From Alphaproteobacteria bacterium (GTDB lineage Bacteria > Pseudomonadota > Alphaproteobacteria > MPNO01 > UBA2964): 64,000 bases of DNA. Made by a program: the position numbers and the translations under genes. Where the stretch lies: the NCBI GenBank assembly GCA_012103315.1, contig WLWZ01000002.1:135381-199380 (forward strand), given 5' to 3'. Below are positions 26,201-35,405 of this stretch, piece after piece. Positions within the stretch are counted from its first letter, which is position 1, and the number at the start of each line of letters is the position of its first letter. The notes under the pieces are model-generated. The model saw nothing but the letters and a program-made list of their open reading frames with translations, had not been told where the DNA came from and ran no database searches.

Positions 26201-27049
26201 ATGGAAATAGAAAAGCTTCCGGGCAGCTTCGGTGCAGCGATCTCGGAGATCGATCTTAAGGAATCGCTGAGCGACAGTGATCTTGAGAAGCTGAAACAAG
26301 CGTTTGTCGAATTTCAGATTCTCATCTTTCATGACCAGCAGATCGAACCACAGCACCAGCTTACCTTTAGCAAGCATTTCGGCCCGGTTCAGAAGCTCTA
26401 TCTAGAAGAACACCGCATTCCTGACTGCCCGGAAGTGGTGGTACTCTCCAACGAACAGGTCGATGGCAAGCATATCGGTGTGGTGGCTGCAGGTGATTAC
26501 TGGCATTCGGATCTATCGCCGAGCAAAACGCCCGGACTCGCAACTATTTTGTACGGGCGTGTTTTACCAAGCCAGGGCGGTGATACGGAATTCGCCGATA
26601 TGTTCACCGCCTATGACACTCTGTCCGATGAGATGAAGGACCGGATCGCGGATTTGCGAGGAGTCCACTGTATCAGCAAGCTGCGCAATCATCGGGTCGA
26701 GGTCACCCGGCCTGGCGGCGCCGCCTATTACAAGAAACAGAACAGTATTCCCGATGAGTGTCACCCACTTGTCCGCACGCACCCAGTATCTGGCCGCAAG
26801 GGATTGTATCTGTCACCACGCTTTACTATCGGCATTGAAGAAATGGATGACGTAGAAGCACAGCCTTTGCTCGATGAACTCTTCGAGCATCAAATCAAAC
26901 CAGCGCACGTCTATCTGCATAGGTGGCAGGTTGATGATCTCGTGATGTGGGACAATCGCAGCGTTAACCACAGGGCCTGTGGTGGCTACGAAATAGGCGA
27001 CATCAGACGCATTCACCGCACCTCAACGCTCGGCGATGTACCTTTCTAG
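26201..27049 (+). CDS. TauD/TfdA-family 2-oxoglutarate/Fe(II) dioxygenase B
   Basis: This 282-residue protein has the facial triad H102-x-D104 in YWHSDLS and the distal H257 in DNRSVNH. The core GRVLPSQGGDTEFADMFTAYD is typical of TfdA-like members. It is more divergent than dioxygenases A and C and lies between them on the opposite strand, so it probably acts on a different substrate or step. The divergent intergenic region shared with A may be controlled jointly. The PEP-CTERM gene converges on its 3' end, 20 bp away. Confidence 0.92.
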   Translation: MEIEKLPGSFGAAISEIDLKESLSDSDLEKLKQAFVEFQILIFHDQQIEPQHQLTFSKHFGPVQKLYLEEHRIPDCPEVVVLSNEQVDGKHIGVVAAGDYWHSDLSPSKTPGLATILYGRVLPSQGGDTEFADMFTAYDTLSDEMKDRIADLRGVHCISKLRNHRVEVTRPGGAAYYKKQNSIPDECHPLVRTHPVSGRKGLYLSPRFTIGIEEMDDVEAQPLLDELFEHQIKPAHVYLHRWQVDDLVMWDNRSVNHRACGGYEIGDIRRIHRTSTLGDVPF

Positions 27050-27069
27050 GGCCTACGACCGTAATCCTC

Positions 27070-27666
27070 TTAAGTGCGGAATCGTCGTCCCGCAATAAAC
27101 GTCCCGAGCAGCCCGACACTAAATAGTGCGATAACCGAAGGTTCGGGGACGGAGGCACTAGCAGTGAAGACCGCATAGGTACGACTGCCATTGCTTGCCG
27201 TGCTTAACGCTCTCTGGAGAGTCAGTGTTGATGAGGCGGTGTCACCAGCGATGCTGTTATTATTATTAGTAATGACATTACTCAAAAGCCCTCCGGTCAA
27301 AAGGGTAACAGGAATTAGAGCCTGGCATGTACTAACGCTTGAGCAGCCCAAGATCGTCTCAGGCTCTGTGTCAAACAGGTTGCTTCCATTATCGATGAAA
27401 ACCTGATCCAACAACGCTTGGGCAGCGACTATTCCTTCGGCCTGGGTCTGAAACGCAAAATCATCGACCGCATTGTTGCATCCTGAAAAAAGGCCTGTGC
27501 AGGAGCCATTACCAAACCTAACGTCATAGAGACTGCCACCAACATCAACTCTGTCCGCACCGATTAGCTGGCCACCGCCATCGATAAGAAGTGTGGGCAC
27601 CGCCTGGGCCGAACTGGCAACGACACACATAAAGGCGGCAATGATGAAGGATTGTAACTTACGCAC
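27070..27666 (-). CDS. PEP-CTERM sorting-domain exported protein
   Basis: This 198-residue protein has an N-terminal signal peptide (FIIAAFMCVVASSAQA) and ends in the sorting signal VPEPSVIALFSVGLLGTFIAGRR: a VPEP motif, a hydrophobic helix and a basic tail. That is the substrate pattern of exosortase-dependent export, usually tied to exopolysaccharide and biofilm. The middle is low in charge and Ser/Thr/Asn-rich, with four Cys that could pair. No exosortase is in the window. The mature function is unknown. The 178 bp upstream is AT-rich and holds its presumed promoter. Confidence 0.82.
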   Translation of the reverse strand: MRKLQSFIIAAFMCVVASSAQAVPTLLIDGGGQLIGADRVDVGGSLYDVRFGNGSCTGLFSGCNNAVDDFAFQTQAEGIVAAQALLDQVFIDNGSNLFDTEPETILGCSSVSTCQALIPVTLLTGGLLSNVITNNNNSIAGDTASSTLTLQRALSTASNGSRTYAVFTASASVPEPSVIALFSVGLLGTFIAGRRFRT

Positions 27667-27844
27667 AGATAAATGCCCCTGAACTACTGACTATGGCTGG
27701 TACTAAAGACTGTTCTGATTCAATTGAGGAGTAGGTTTTATCAATGACGGAGAGAACCTGTCTAGATCAATTCTGCGTGTTTTAAGAATTAATTCGAAGT
27801 ACCGGCGCAATGGCGCAGAGTAATTTTCTAATAGCAGAATTTTC

Positions 27845-28723
27845 TTAAGAAGATAGCGGACCATCGCCACCAATCGTACACCGCCGCAACAGACGACGTT
27901 GTTCTCGAGGGAAGTCCGTGCGGGCATGAATTGAGGCATGGTTATCCCACATCACCAGATCTCCCACCTGCCATTCATGCTCGTAAAAAATCTCTTCGTC
28001 TTCAGAAATTTCAAAAAGTTGATCGAGAATGTCATCGCTTTCGGCACGTTCCAGCCCTTCGATTTGGGCGGACATCAATCGGTTAATATAAAGCGCCTTC
28101 TTGCCGGTTTTTGAGTGAGTGATGATGATCGGCTGCCAGCAATGGCGGAGATCCTCAACGACGACATTGTCGAGATCAAGCCGTTCGCGGCGTTTGTGGT
28201 CATGAATTTGGAGTACCTTGCGGCCTTCAAGTTTGTCCTTCAACTCCTGCGGCAGGTTAGCATAGGCCGCATACATGCTGTTCATCCGCGTGTTGCCGCC
28301 TTCGGTCGGCAGCTCGACAGAATACAGAAAGGTCGCGCGATTGGGGACCTCGTAATAGCAGCTATCAGCGTGGAACCACATCTCCCCATCGCCATAAGAG
28401 CCTTCCTTGCCACCGGCCTCCTCAGGGATATTCGTCACCAGCATGACGTGGCCCTTGGTCGCCTCTTTGCCAGCCCGGATATCTTTCGGTGCGTTGCGCC
28501 GCACGCCTAGCGGGCCAAAGTGGCCGGCAAAGTCTAGTTGCTGCTGCTTGGTCAAATTCTGGTCCCGAAATACCAACGCGACATATTGATTAAAGGCCTC
28601 ATTGAGAACTTCCACCGTCGTCGCGTCTTGCGGTTGGCTGATGTCAATCCCGGAAATTTCCGCTCCAACGTGGGTCGTCAGCGGCGTGATCGTGAGAGTT
28701 CCGGTAGTGGAAATGGTATCCAT
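27845..28723 (-). CDS. TauD/TfdA-family 2-oxoglutarate/Fe(II) dioxygenase C
   Basis: This 292-residue protein is a close paralogue of dioxygenase A. It shares GDGEMWFH, GRKVLQIHDHKRRERLD, LYINRLMSAQIEGL and MWDNHASIHARTDFPR. The iron ligands are H118-x-D120 and a His near residue 267. It is transcribed divergently from the SDR at 28856. A and C probably arose by duplication and flank gene B and the PEP-CTERM gene. The substrate is unknown; the retained active-site motifs argue that all three are functional. Confidence 0.92.
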   Translation of the reverse strand: MDTISTTGTLTITPLTTHVGAEISGIDISQPQDATTVEVLNEAFNQYVALVFRDQNLTKQQQLDFAGHFGPLGVRRNAPKDIRAGKEATKGHVMLVTNIPEEAGGKEGSYGDGEMWFHADSCYYEVPNRATFLYSVELPTEGGNTRMNSMYAAYANLPQELKDKLEGRKVLQIHDHKRRERLDLDNVVVEDLRHCWQPIIITHSKTGKKALYINRLMSAQIEGLERAESDDILDQLFEISEDEEIFYEHEWQVGDLVMWDNHASIHARTDFPREQRRLLRRCTIGGDGPLSS

Positions 28724-28855
28724 AAGACTAGTCCTGAAAGGCCTTTAAACTGAGGGTTTTCATAACATGCAGTCCTTCAAACAGCAAAATTTTTGCGGAT
28801 TCCAGGAAAATCAGAGAAGGTAGTCCGCGAAACAATATTAATATGGAGATAGAGC

Positions 28856-29644
28856 ATGACCATCGATGTGAGCGTTACCGCGCGGTATGAAAGTCTGAAA
28901 GATCGCGTCGTCATTATTACCGGTGGTGGCCAGGGCATCGGCCGTGGCTATGCGCATCATTTCGCCGCCCAAGGTGCAATTCCCGTAATTGCAGAACTGA
29001 ACGGTGACAACGGTGTCTCGGTTCAGCGCGAGATCGAGGAAAAAGGCTCGCGGGCGTTGGCCGTCCAAACCGATGTCGCCTCAATAGACTCTGTCACCGC
29101 GATGGTCGATCAGGTGCTCCAGGAGTTCGGCCGCATCGATGTGCTGATCAATAATGCCGCGGTGTTTTCCCGGATTACCATGGCGCCGTTCTGGGAGCTA
29201 CCGCTCGATGAATGGGACAGCGCGATGAACGTTAATGTTACTGGCAGCTATTACTGTGCCCGGGCCGTAGTGCCGGCAATGCAAGAGGCTAAATGGGGAC
29301 GCATTGTCAACGTCACCTCGGGCACGGTGCAGCTGGGGTCTGCCAACTACCTGCACTACATCACGTCGAAATCAGCCATGATCGGCATAACCCGTTCAAT
29401 GGCCCGCGAGCTCGGTCCTTCCAATATAACCGTTAATACGTTTTGGCCCGGCATTACCAAGACTGAAATTGATCGGCCATCCGCAACCGATGAGGTATTT
29501 GAGATGTTTGCTCAACGACAATGCCTGCCGCGCATGACCACGATTGAAGATTTGGCCAAACCAATGCTGTTCCTCTGTTCAGAAGAAGCCGCCTATATGA
29601 CCGGGCAAATATTTGAGCCTGATGGTGGGCTGAGCTTTAACTGA
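28856..29644 (+). CDS. SDR-family NAD(P)-dependent oxidoreductase
   Basis: This 262-residue classical SDR has GGGQGIG at about residues 22-28, INNAAV, the catalytic serine in VTSGT and the YITSK pair. The stretch NVTSGTVQLGSANYLHYITSK closely parallels NITSGTVFKGTPMQLHYVTSK in the SDR at 49318, so these two are sister enzymes. GGAGAT lies just before the ATG. It converges tail to tail (6-bp gap) with the molybdenum hydroxylase operon. A role in oxidising the hydroxylated product of a neighbouring oxygenase is plausible but unproven. Confidence 0.92.
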   Translation: MTIDVSVTARYESLKDRVVIITGGGQGIGRGYAHHFAAQGAIPVIAELNGDNGVSVQREIEEKGSRALAVQTDVASIDSVTAMVDQVLQEFGRIDVLINNAAVFSRITMAPFWELPLDEWDSAMNVNVTGSYYCARAVVPAMQEAKWGRIVNVTSGTVQLGSANYLHYITSKSAMIGITRSMARELGPSNITVNTFWPGITKTEIDRPSATDEVFEMFAQRQCLPRMTTIEDLAKPMLFLCSEEAAYMTGQIFEPDGGLSFN

Positions 29645-29650
29645 TGCCCT

Positions 29651-32020
29651 CTATTCCGCAGCGGCGGCACCTGCATCAAGAATATTGAGAATGTCTTCAG
29701 CACGCACCGGCGTGCTGTTCAGCTCAGCGCCAAAAGGTTTGAGCGCATCACACACCGCATTGGCAATTACCACCGGCGGCGCAATCGCTCCGCCTTCACC
29801 AAGCCCTTTAAACCCAAATGAATTTCTCGGTGACGGTGTTTCACTATGGATGACATTGATCGGCGGCACGTCAGAGGCCGTCGGTAGCAAATAATCCATA
29901 AAGCTGCCCGTCATCAGCTGTCCATGTTCATCGTAGGATAGCTCTTCAAACAGCCCGCCACCGATACCCTGTACCAACCCACCCTTAACTTGACCGTCAG
30001 CAATGGCTGGATTGATCAACGTGCCGGCATCATGAACTTCGACATAGTTTTCTATTTTAACGACGCCAGTCTGAGTATCAATCTCGACAATCGCCGCATT
30101 GGCAGCATAGGCCCAGGTCACGGTTGGCGGTTCGTAATAGGCCGTTCCTTCGAGACCCGCTTCGATACCTTCGGGACGTTGATGTATCCAGCCCGGCAGT
30201 GCCGCGCGCGCAACTTCTTTCAACGTCATCGACATTTCGGGTACGCCTTTGACACCAACAGAGCCATCGCGCAGTTCGAGATCGGACTCTGACGCCTCAA
30301 GAACGTTGGCGGCGATGGCAAAGACTTTCTCTTTCACTTTATCGCTCGACTCCTGAATGGCGCCGGATGCCGTCACCGCACTACGGCTAGCGATGGTGCC
30401 ATAGCCCATCGTTACATGCGATGTGTCCGCGAGCGTCACGACAACGTCGTCGATATCGACACCCCAGATATCGGCAGCAACCTGGGCGAACGCTGTCTCA
30501 TGACCCTGCCCCTGCGGGCAGGCACCTGTAGCCACCATCACCTTGCCGGAAGAATCGATCTTGACGGTTGCGCCTTCAAACGGGCCGATGCCGGTTCCTT
30601 CGACATAGCAACCAAGACCAAGACCGAGATATCGGCCTTCGGCAAGCGCCTTTTTCTGCCGTTTACGAAATGCATCTAGTCCGCCGACACCGTCCAGCGC
30701 CTTACGCAGTGCCTCGGGATAATCGCCGCTATCATATTCGATCATGACACCATCACGATACGGTAGCCCGACGGCATAGGGCATCTGTTCCGGCTGGATC
30801 ATATTACGAAACCGTACTTCGGCGGGATCAAGCTCAAGTTCATTGGCAATGAGATCAATCGAGCGTTCCATCGCAAAGGCAACTTCGGGCCGCCCCGCCC
30901 CACGGTAGGGCGCGTTAGGCGTCCGATTGGTCATCATGACCTTACAGTCTGACTCATAGTGCGGGATGTCATACGGCCCCATGAAATGCGCGATCGAGTT
31001 TCCGGCAATCGCTGCGCCAACTGGCGAGTACGCCCCGGAATCGACCAGAAAATAATTCTTCACAACGCTGATTTTGCCGTCGTCATCAAACCCGACCTCA
31101 ATATCAAACAGATTGTCCCGCGAATGGGCAGCGTTCAGGAGATGCTCGTGGCGATCTTCCAACCACTTAACCGGTCGACCAAGACGCTTGGCCAAATAGG
31201 CGACCAAGATATCTTCCGGATAAACATGACCCTTACCACCAAAGCCACCACCGACATCAGGCGCAACAACCCGCACGCGTTCTTCGGGCATATCAAGGGC
31301 ATTCGCCACTTCGCGGCGGACCCAATGGACCACCTGAGTCGAAGACCAAACCGTAATGCTATCGGTTCGGGAGTCATATTCCGCGACCACGCCACGGCAT
31401 TCCATCGGCATCGCCGCATAACGGTGATGAAAATAGCGTCGTTTCAATCGGCGCGGTGCCGTCTCCAGAGCCGTCTCGCCATCGCCCTTCTTGGCATGGA
31501 GCGTCGCCGCGATATTGCCCGGTAGATGGTCATGCACCAGCGCATCTGCATTCACTGCCGCTTCAGCATTGGCCACCGGCGGGAGGGTTTCGAAATCGCC
31601 TTCGATCAGTTCTGCCGCATCTTCAGCAATATAGCGATCGCTTGCCACGACCAGCGCATAGGGTTCACCGACATAGCGCAACTTATCGTGTGGCACCAAC
31701 GTCTGATCGGGGATTTCGATACGAGGATCCATGCCGTCACGCCAGGTTTTCGGTGCGGTCACCTGCATGCCGCTAATGGGCGGCAACACGTCCTTCAAAT
31801 CTGCGCCCGCCAACGCCAACGCGACCCCATCAACGCCGCGCGCGGCATCCAGATCAATCGCGTTAATGCGAGCATGGGCCAACTGGCTACGAACAATAGC
31901 GACATGGAGCATGCCATCGAGTTTCATGTCGCCAACAAAAGTTCCTGCCCCTTTGAGAAGCCGGTTATCTTCACGACGAACAACCGAGCGACCAATATAA
32001 GACGGCATCGTATCAGCCAT
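29651..32020 (-). CDS. Molybdenum hydroxylase large subunit (xanthine dehydrogenase/CoxL family)
   Basis: This 789-residue catalytic subunit binds molybdopterin cytosine dinucleotide. It shows APDVGGGFGGKG, the PYRGAGRPE loop (form II rather than the AYxCSFR loop of true CO dehydrogenase), VEGTGIGPFEGA, GACPQGQGHETAF and the C-terminal GEGG with the catalytic Glu. Such enzymes hydroxylate aldehydes or N-heterocycles with water as oxygen source. It forms one operon with the 2Fe-2S and FAD subunits encoded immediately upstream on the same strand, giving a complete L-S-M complex. The SDR and TauD neighbours suggest a shared catabolic pathway. Confidence 0.94.
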   Translation of the reverse strand: MADTMPSYIGRSVVRREDNRLLKGAGTFVGDMKLDGMLHVAIVRSQLAHARINAIDLDAARGVDGVALALAGADLKDVLPPISGMQVTAPKTWRDGMDPRIEIPDQTLVPHDKLRYVGEPYALVVASDRYIAEDAAELIEGDFETLPPVANAEAAVNADALVHDHLPGNIAATLHAKKGDGETALETAPRRLKRRYFHHRYAAMPMECRGVVAEYDSRTDSITVWSSTQVVHWVRREVANALDMPEERVRVVAPDVGGGFGGKGHVYPEDILVAYLAKRLGRPVKWLEDRHEHLLNAAHSRDNLFDIEVGFDDDGKISVVKNYFLVDSGAYSPVGAAIAGNSIAHFMGPYDIPHYESDCKVMMTNRTPNAPYRGAGRPEVAFAMERSIDLIANELELDPAEVRFRNMIQPEQMPYAVGLPYRDGVMIEYDSGDYPEALRKALDGVGGLDAFRKRQKKALAEGRYLGLGLGCYVEGTGIGPFEGATVKIDSSGKVMVATGACPQGQGHETAFAQVAADIWGVDIDDVVVTLADTSHVTMGYGTIASRSAVTASGAIQESSDKVKEKVFAIAANVLEASESDLELRDGSVGVKGVPEMSMTLKEVARAALPGWIHQRPEGIEAGLEGTAYYEPPTVTWAYAANAAIVEIDTQTGVVKIENYVEVHDAGTLINPAIADGQVKGGLVQGIGGGLFEELSYDEHGQLMTGSFMDYLLPTASDVPPINVIHSETPSPRNSFGFKGLGEGGAIAPPVVIANAVCDALKPFGAELNSTPVRAEDILNILDAGAAAAE

Positions 32021-32519
32021 TGTCGCTCTCCTGCCTTACCGGTTTGCCATGCACCTGTTCGGCATAGGCTGTAACGGCTTTTATAATTCCTTCGTATCCC
32101 GTGCAGCGACACAAGGCTGCTGACATCCCGACTTTGATATCCTCTGTGGTAAGAGAGCTGTTGCTTTCAACCAGATCGATAGCGGTCATCAACATCCCTG
32201 GTGTGCAATAGCCACATTGCAAGGCACGGTGCTCTGAAAATAATTTTTGCAACGGATGGAGATCGTCACCATCCGCCAGCCCTTCAACCGTCTTTATGTC
32301 AGCACCCTCTGCCTGAACAGCGAACATCAAACACGACCGCGCTGCCACGCCATCGACGATGATTGTACAGGCACCGCAAACTCCGTGTTCGCAACCAACG
32401 TGGGTGCCGGTCTTGCCAAGAACATCCCGCAAGAAATCGGCAAGCAACATCCGGGGGGCAGCATCGCCGGTCAAAACCTCTCCATTGATAGAGACTGAAA
32501 TCGTTCGCGACGCGGTCAT
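32013..32519 (-). CDS. Molybdenum hydroxylase small subunit, two [2Fe-2S] clusters
   Basis: This 168-residue protein has the plant-type ferredoxin cluster ligands C43, C48, C51 and C63 (CEHGVCGACT) and the second cluster ligands C102, C105, C137 and C139 (CGYCTPGM and LCRCTGY). It carries electrons from the molybdenum site to FAD. Its 3' end overlaps the large-subunit start by 8 bp and its start overlaps the medium-subunit stop by 4 bp, showing tight translational coupling in the order M-S-L. Length is normal. Confidence 0.96.
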   Translation of the reverse strand: MTASRTISVSINGEVLTGDAAPRMLLADFLRDVLGKTGTHVGCEHGVCGACTIIVDGVAARSCLMFAVQAEGADIKTVEGLADGDDLHPLQKLFSEHRALQCGYCTPGMLMTAIDLVESNSSLTTEDIKVGMSAALCRCTGYEGIIKAVTAYAEQVHGKPVRQESDNG

Positions 32520-33388
32520 GACGTCACCGCCGCCCGCTGCACTACTTTTTCGAGCGCCCGGGTCGTCATGACGCCAACAAGACGCCGCCGATAGTCTGCA
32601 CTGGCATGTAAATCCGACATTGGATCGACTGACGCCGCTGCAGCAGCAGACGCTGCTTTAACTGCCTCTACCCCAACGCCATCTTGCAGGATAATCTCCT
32701 CGGCCGTCGTCAATCGTGATGCCGTTGATCCAGCGCCACAGACGGCGAGGCAAACGTCAGCCGGTGCATTATTGGCAAAGGTAATTTGCGCGGCAACACC
32801 CGCCAACGCAAAGTCACCATGGCGCCGCGCAATTTCAACAAACGCTGAACTACTACCTGGCGGCGCTTTCGGTACGATGATTTCAGTCAGAAGTTCATCG
32901 GGCTCAAGCGCTGTTGTCAGGACATCCTCAAAAAAGGCCGCCGCCTTGATTCGACGTTCACCGCGAACAGATTGCGTCACCAACTCAATCTCAAGGGCTA
33001 ACGCGACGGCGGGATATTCCGCTGCTGGGTCGGCATTGGCCAGACTGCCGCCAATTGTGCCGCGGCTGCGAATAGGAAGGTGGGCAATCTGTGTTGTCGC
33101 CTCCTGCAACAACGGTGCCTGATCCCGCACCAACTCATTTTCTTCAATAGTGCGTTCGCGCGTCATGGCACCGATTGCTATGTGATCACCGCCATCCTTT
33201 ATAAAAGCGAGATCAGAGATGCGGTTGAGATCAATTAAAATCTCAGGGCGGCTAAGACGAAAGTTCAGCAGCGGCACCAGACTCTGGCCACCCGCAAGAG
33301 GCCGAGCAGCATCACCATGCTCCGAAAGCAACGCCAACGCCTCGATGAGCGATGACGGAGACAGGATATCCAACGGCGGTGGTTTCAC
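32516..33388 (-). CDS. Molybdenum hydroxylase medium subunit, FAD-binding
   Basis: This 290-residue protein has the FAD-binding ARPLAGGQSLVPLLNFRL near residue 32 and GTIGGSLANADPAAEYPA near residue 110, both standard for CoxM-type subunits. It passes electrons from the iron-sulfur clusters to an acceptor such as a quinone or NAD. It is first in the M-S-L operon. The 181 bp upstream, shared with the divergent DMT gene, should hold the operon promoter. Confidence 0.95.
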   Translation of the reverse strand: MKPPPLDILSPSSLIEALALLSEHGDAARPLAGGQSLVPLLNFRLSRPEILIDLNRISDLAFIKDGGDHIAIGAMTRERTIEENELVRDQAPLLQEATTQIAHLPIRSRGTIGGSLANADPAAEYPAVALALEIELVTQSVRGERRIKAAAFFEDVLTTALEPDELLTEIIVPKAPPGSSSAFVEIARRHGDFALAGVAAQITFANNAPADVCLAVCGAGSTASRLTTAEEIILQDGVGVEAVKAASAAAAASVDPMSDLHASADYRRRLVGVMTTRALEKVVQRAAVTS

Positions 33389-33569
33389 AGGATTCGTTCT
33401 CTCTTACAGATCCAACATGACATCAAAACCCCAACCACTAAAGCGAGTCAAACCTGACACAGCAATAACGTCACCGTTTTAACCCCTGATTCAGTTGTAT
33501 CCGCAAACATTATCGGGCATTAGAAGGCTCGCGTCAGCGATAGACGCCGCCAGGAGCGCTACAATCGTT

Positions 33570-34481
33570 GTGACCTCACCTTCAAGAACGACCCGATTGA
33601 CCAGCGCGTGGCTCAAAATGCCCGGAAATATTCGGGGAATTCTATGGCTGAGCATTGGCGCATTCTTATTTTCGATTACTGATGTCGTTGTTAAACAACT
33701 CGGCCGCAAGTTCGACCCAACCGAGCTTGCTTTATTCCGCTATGGCATCGGTATGATTATGCTGACACCGGTATTTATAAGAATGGGAATTGCGGAACTT
33801 AAAACGACCCGGATTGGGATGCACATTCTCAGAATGTCGCTCGCCATGGTTGCGCAGCTCGGAATTTTCATTACCGTGATCAACATGCCGCTCGCCGACG
33901 CCACTGCGATCTTTTTTTCCAAACCGCTATTTACAACAGTGGTCGCGGTCATCGTGATTTCTGAAGTGGTCAGTGGCCGTCGCTGGATCGCGACAATTGT
34001 CGGGTTTGTCGGCGTTATCATCATGATCCAGCCTGGCGCTGATACCATCAACCCAATCGCCCTCATTGGTGTGGGTTCCGCCCTGGCTTTTGCGACAGCA
34101 AATGTCTTGATACGGGTGCTCTCCAAAACTGAGCCCCCAAATCGCATTTTATTCTACTACCACGTCGGTGGCATTCTTGTGTTCACCGGGCCAGCCATTT
34201 GGTTCTGGACCATGCCGGTCGGCATAGAATGGATCATGCTGATTTCAATCGCCGTCCTGACAACAATCGGTATGACGTGCTTTGTTCGGGCGTTCTCGGC
34301 GGGTGAAGCCAGTGCCGTTGGGCCTATCGAATATGTCCGGCTGATTTATGCCGCCTTGTTTGGTTATTTTCTGTTTAGCGAAATTCCATCGATTTGGACT
34401 GGTGTTGGCGCTAGCTTGATCGTCGCCAGCGCGATCTATATCGCGCGTGATGAAGCCCGGAAAGCAGCAGCGGCGTCATGA
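33570..34481 (+). CDS. EamA/DMT-family exporter 3
   Basis: This protein of about 303 residues is a ten-helix EamA transporter and a near sister of exporter 4 that follows. They share GNxRGILWL at the N-terminus, TEPPNRILFYYH in the middle, and SxGEAxAVGPxEYVRLIYA and IYIARDEA at the end. I choose the GTG at 33570 because it aligns with the start of exporter 4. The open frame extends to a TTG at 33495, and an ATG at 33618 is also possible. A GGAG lies 13 bases before the GTG, which is longer than usual. The substrate is unknown. Confidence 0.85.
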   Translation: MTSPSRTTRLTSAWLKMPGNIRGILWLSIGAFLFSITDVVVKQLGRKFDPTELALFRYGIGMIMLTPVFIRMGIAELKTTRIGMHILRMSLAMVAQLGIFITVINMPLADATAIFFSKPLFTTVVAVIVISEVVSGRRWIATIVGFVGVIIMIQPGADTINPIALIGVGSALAFATANVLIRVLSKTEPPNRILFYYHVGGILVFTGPAIWFWTMPVGIEWIMLISIAVLTTIGMTCFVRAFSAGEASAVGPIEYVRLIYAALFGYFLFSEIPSIWTGVGASLIVASAIYIARDEARKAAAAS

Positions 34482-35398
34482 CCGAGAATCAGTCTAGCAC
34501 AAATAAATTCCAAGCATGGTGGGGCGGGTTATCCGGCAACTTCCGCGGCATCTTGTGGCTAACGATGGGAACTATTGCCTTCGCTCTTAATGACGTTCTC
34601 GTCAAATTGCTCGGCAAAAAGTTTGGGCCAATGGAGCTCGCTTTCTGCCGTTACTTCATCGGCATTTTAATTCTGTCCCCTATTTTCTTCCGGATGGGTA
34701 TTTCAGGCCTTAAAACCCAGCGCCTTGGTATCCATATGCTGCGACTGGTCATCGCCTGTATTGCCCAGGTCGGGGTTTTCTATTCGGTCATCCATCTCTA
34801 TCTCGCTGACGCGACCGCCATTGCCTTTTCGCGCCCTCTTTTTACGACCATTATTGCCGTCTTGTTGCTCTCAGAGCTGGTCTCATCACGTCGCTGGGCC
34901 GCAACAGCTTTCGGTTTTGTCGGCGTGCTGATTATGGTCCGGCCTGGCCATGCGGGATTTGACCCTGTCACGGTTATCGCTCTGATCAGTGCCTGCACTT
35001 TCGCAATCGCCAATGTTTTAATTCGGTTAATGTCCTCCACCGAACCACCGAACCGCATCCTGTTTTACTATCATGCTGGCGGCGCGGTCATCTTTCTCAT
35101 TCCAACGATTATCTTATGGCAAAACCCCGTTGGAATTGAATGGGCGCTGCTCGCCGGGATCGGCGTGATGACCACCATCGGCATGACCGGATTCATTCGG
35201 GCATTCTCTGTCGGCGAAGCAAACGCCGTCGGACCGATGGAGTATGTCCGCCTGATCTATGCTGGTGCGCTGGGATACTCGATCTTTGGTGAGGTCCCTG
35301 ATTACTGGACCTTTGCCGGTGCCCTGATCATCATTATTGCGACGGTGTATATCGCCCGCGACGAAGCCAAAGGGCCGTCACGTTCAGCTGACAGCTAG
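34478..35398 (+). CDS. EamA/DMT-family exporter 4
   Basis: This 306-residue transporter has two EamA repeats with about ten helices. The ATG overlaps the stop of exporter 3 by 4 bp, so the two are made together and could work as a heterodimer, as some DMT relatives do. The YLADATAIAFSRPLFTTIIAVLLLSE loop closes repeat 1 as in exporter 3. The C-terminus is short and polar. It converges with exporter 5, 7 bp away. Confidence 0.92.
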   Translation: MTENQSSTNKFQAWWGGLSGNFRGILWLTMGTIAFALNDVLVKLLGKKFGPMELAFCRYFIGILILSPIFFRMGISGLKTQRLGIHMLRLVIACIAQVGVFYSVIHLYLADATAIAFSRPLFTTIIAVLLLSELVSSRRWAATAFGFVGVLIMVRPGHAGFDPVTVIALISACTFAIANVLIRLMSSTEPPNRILFYYHAGGAVIFLIPTIILWQNPVGIEWALLAGIGVMTTIGMTGFIRAFSVGEANAVGPMEYVRLIYAGALGYSIFGEVPDYWTFAGALIIIIATVYIARDEAKGPSRSADS

Positions 35399-35405
35399 GA
35401 GATTC

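Noticed and set aside
30959-31525. 188-residue frame antisense to the Mo-hydroxylase large subunit
   Set aside because: Shadow frame of a long coding region with no ribosome site or motif support.
29651-32020. Carbon monoxide dehydrogenase (CoxL form I)
   Set aside because: The active loop reads PYRGAGR and not the AYxCSFR of true CO dehydrogenase, so only the wider family is supported.
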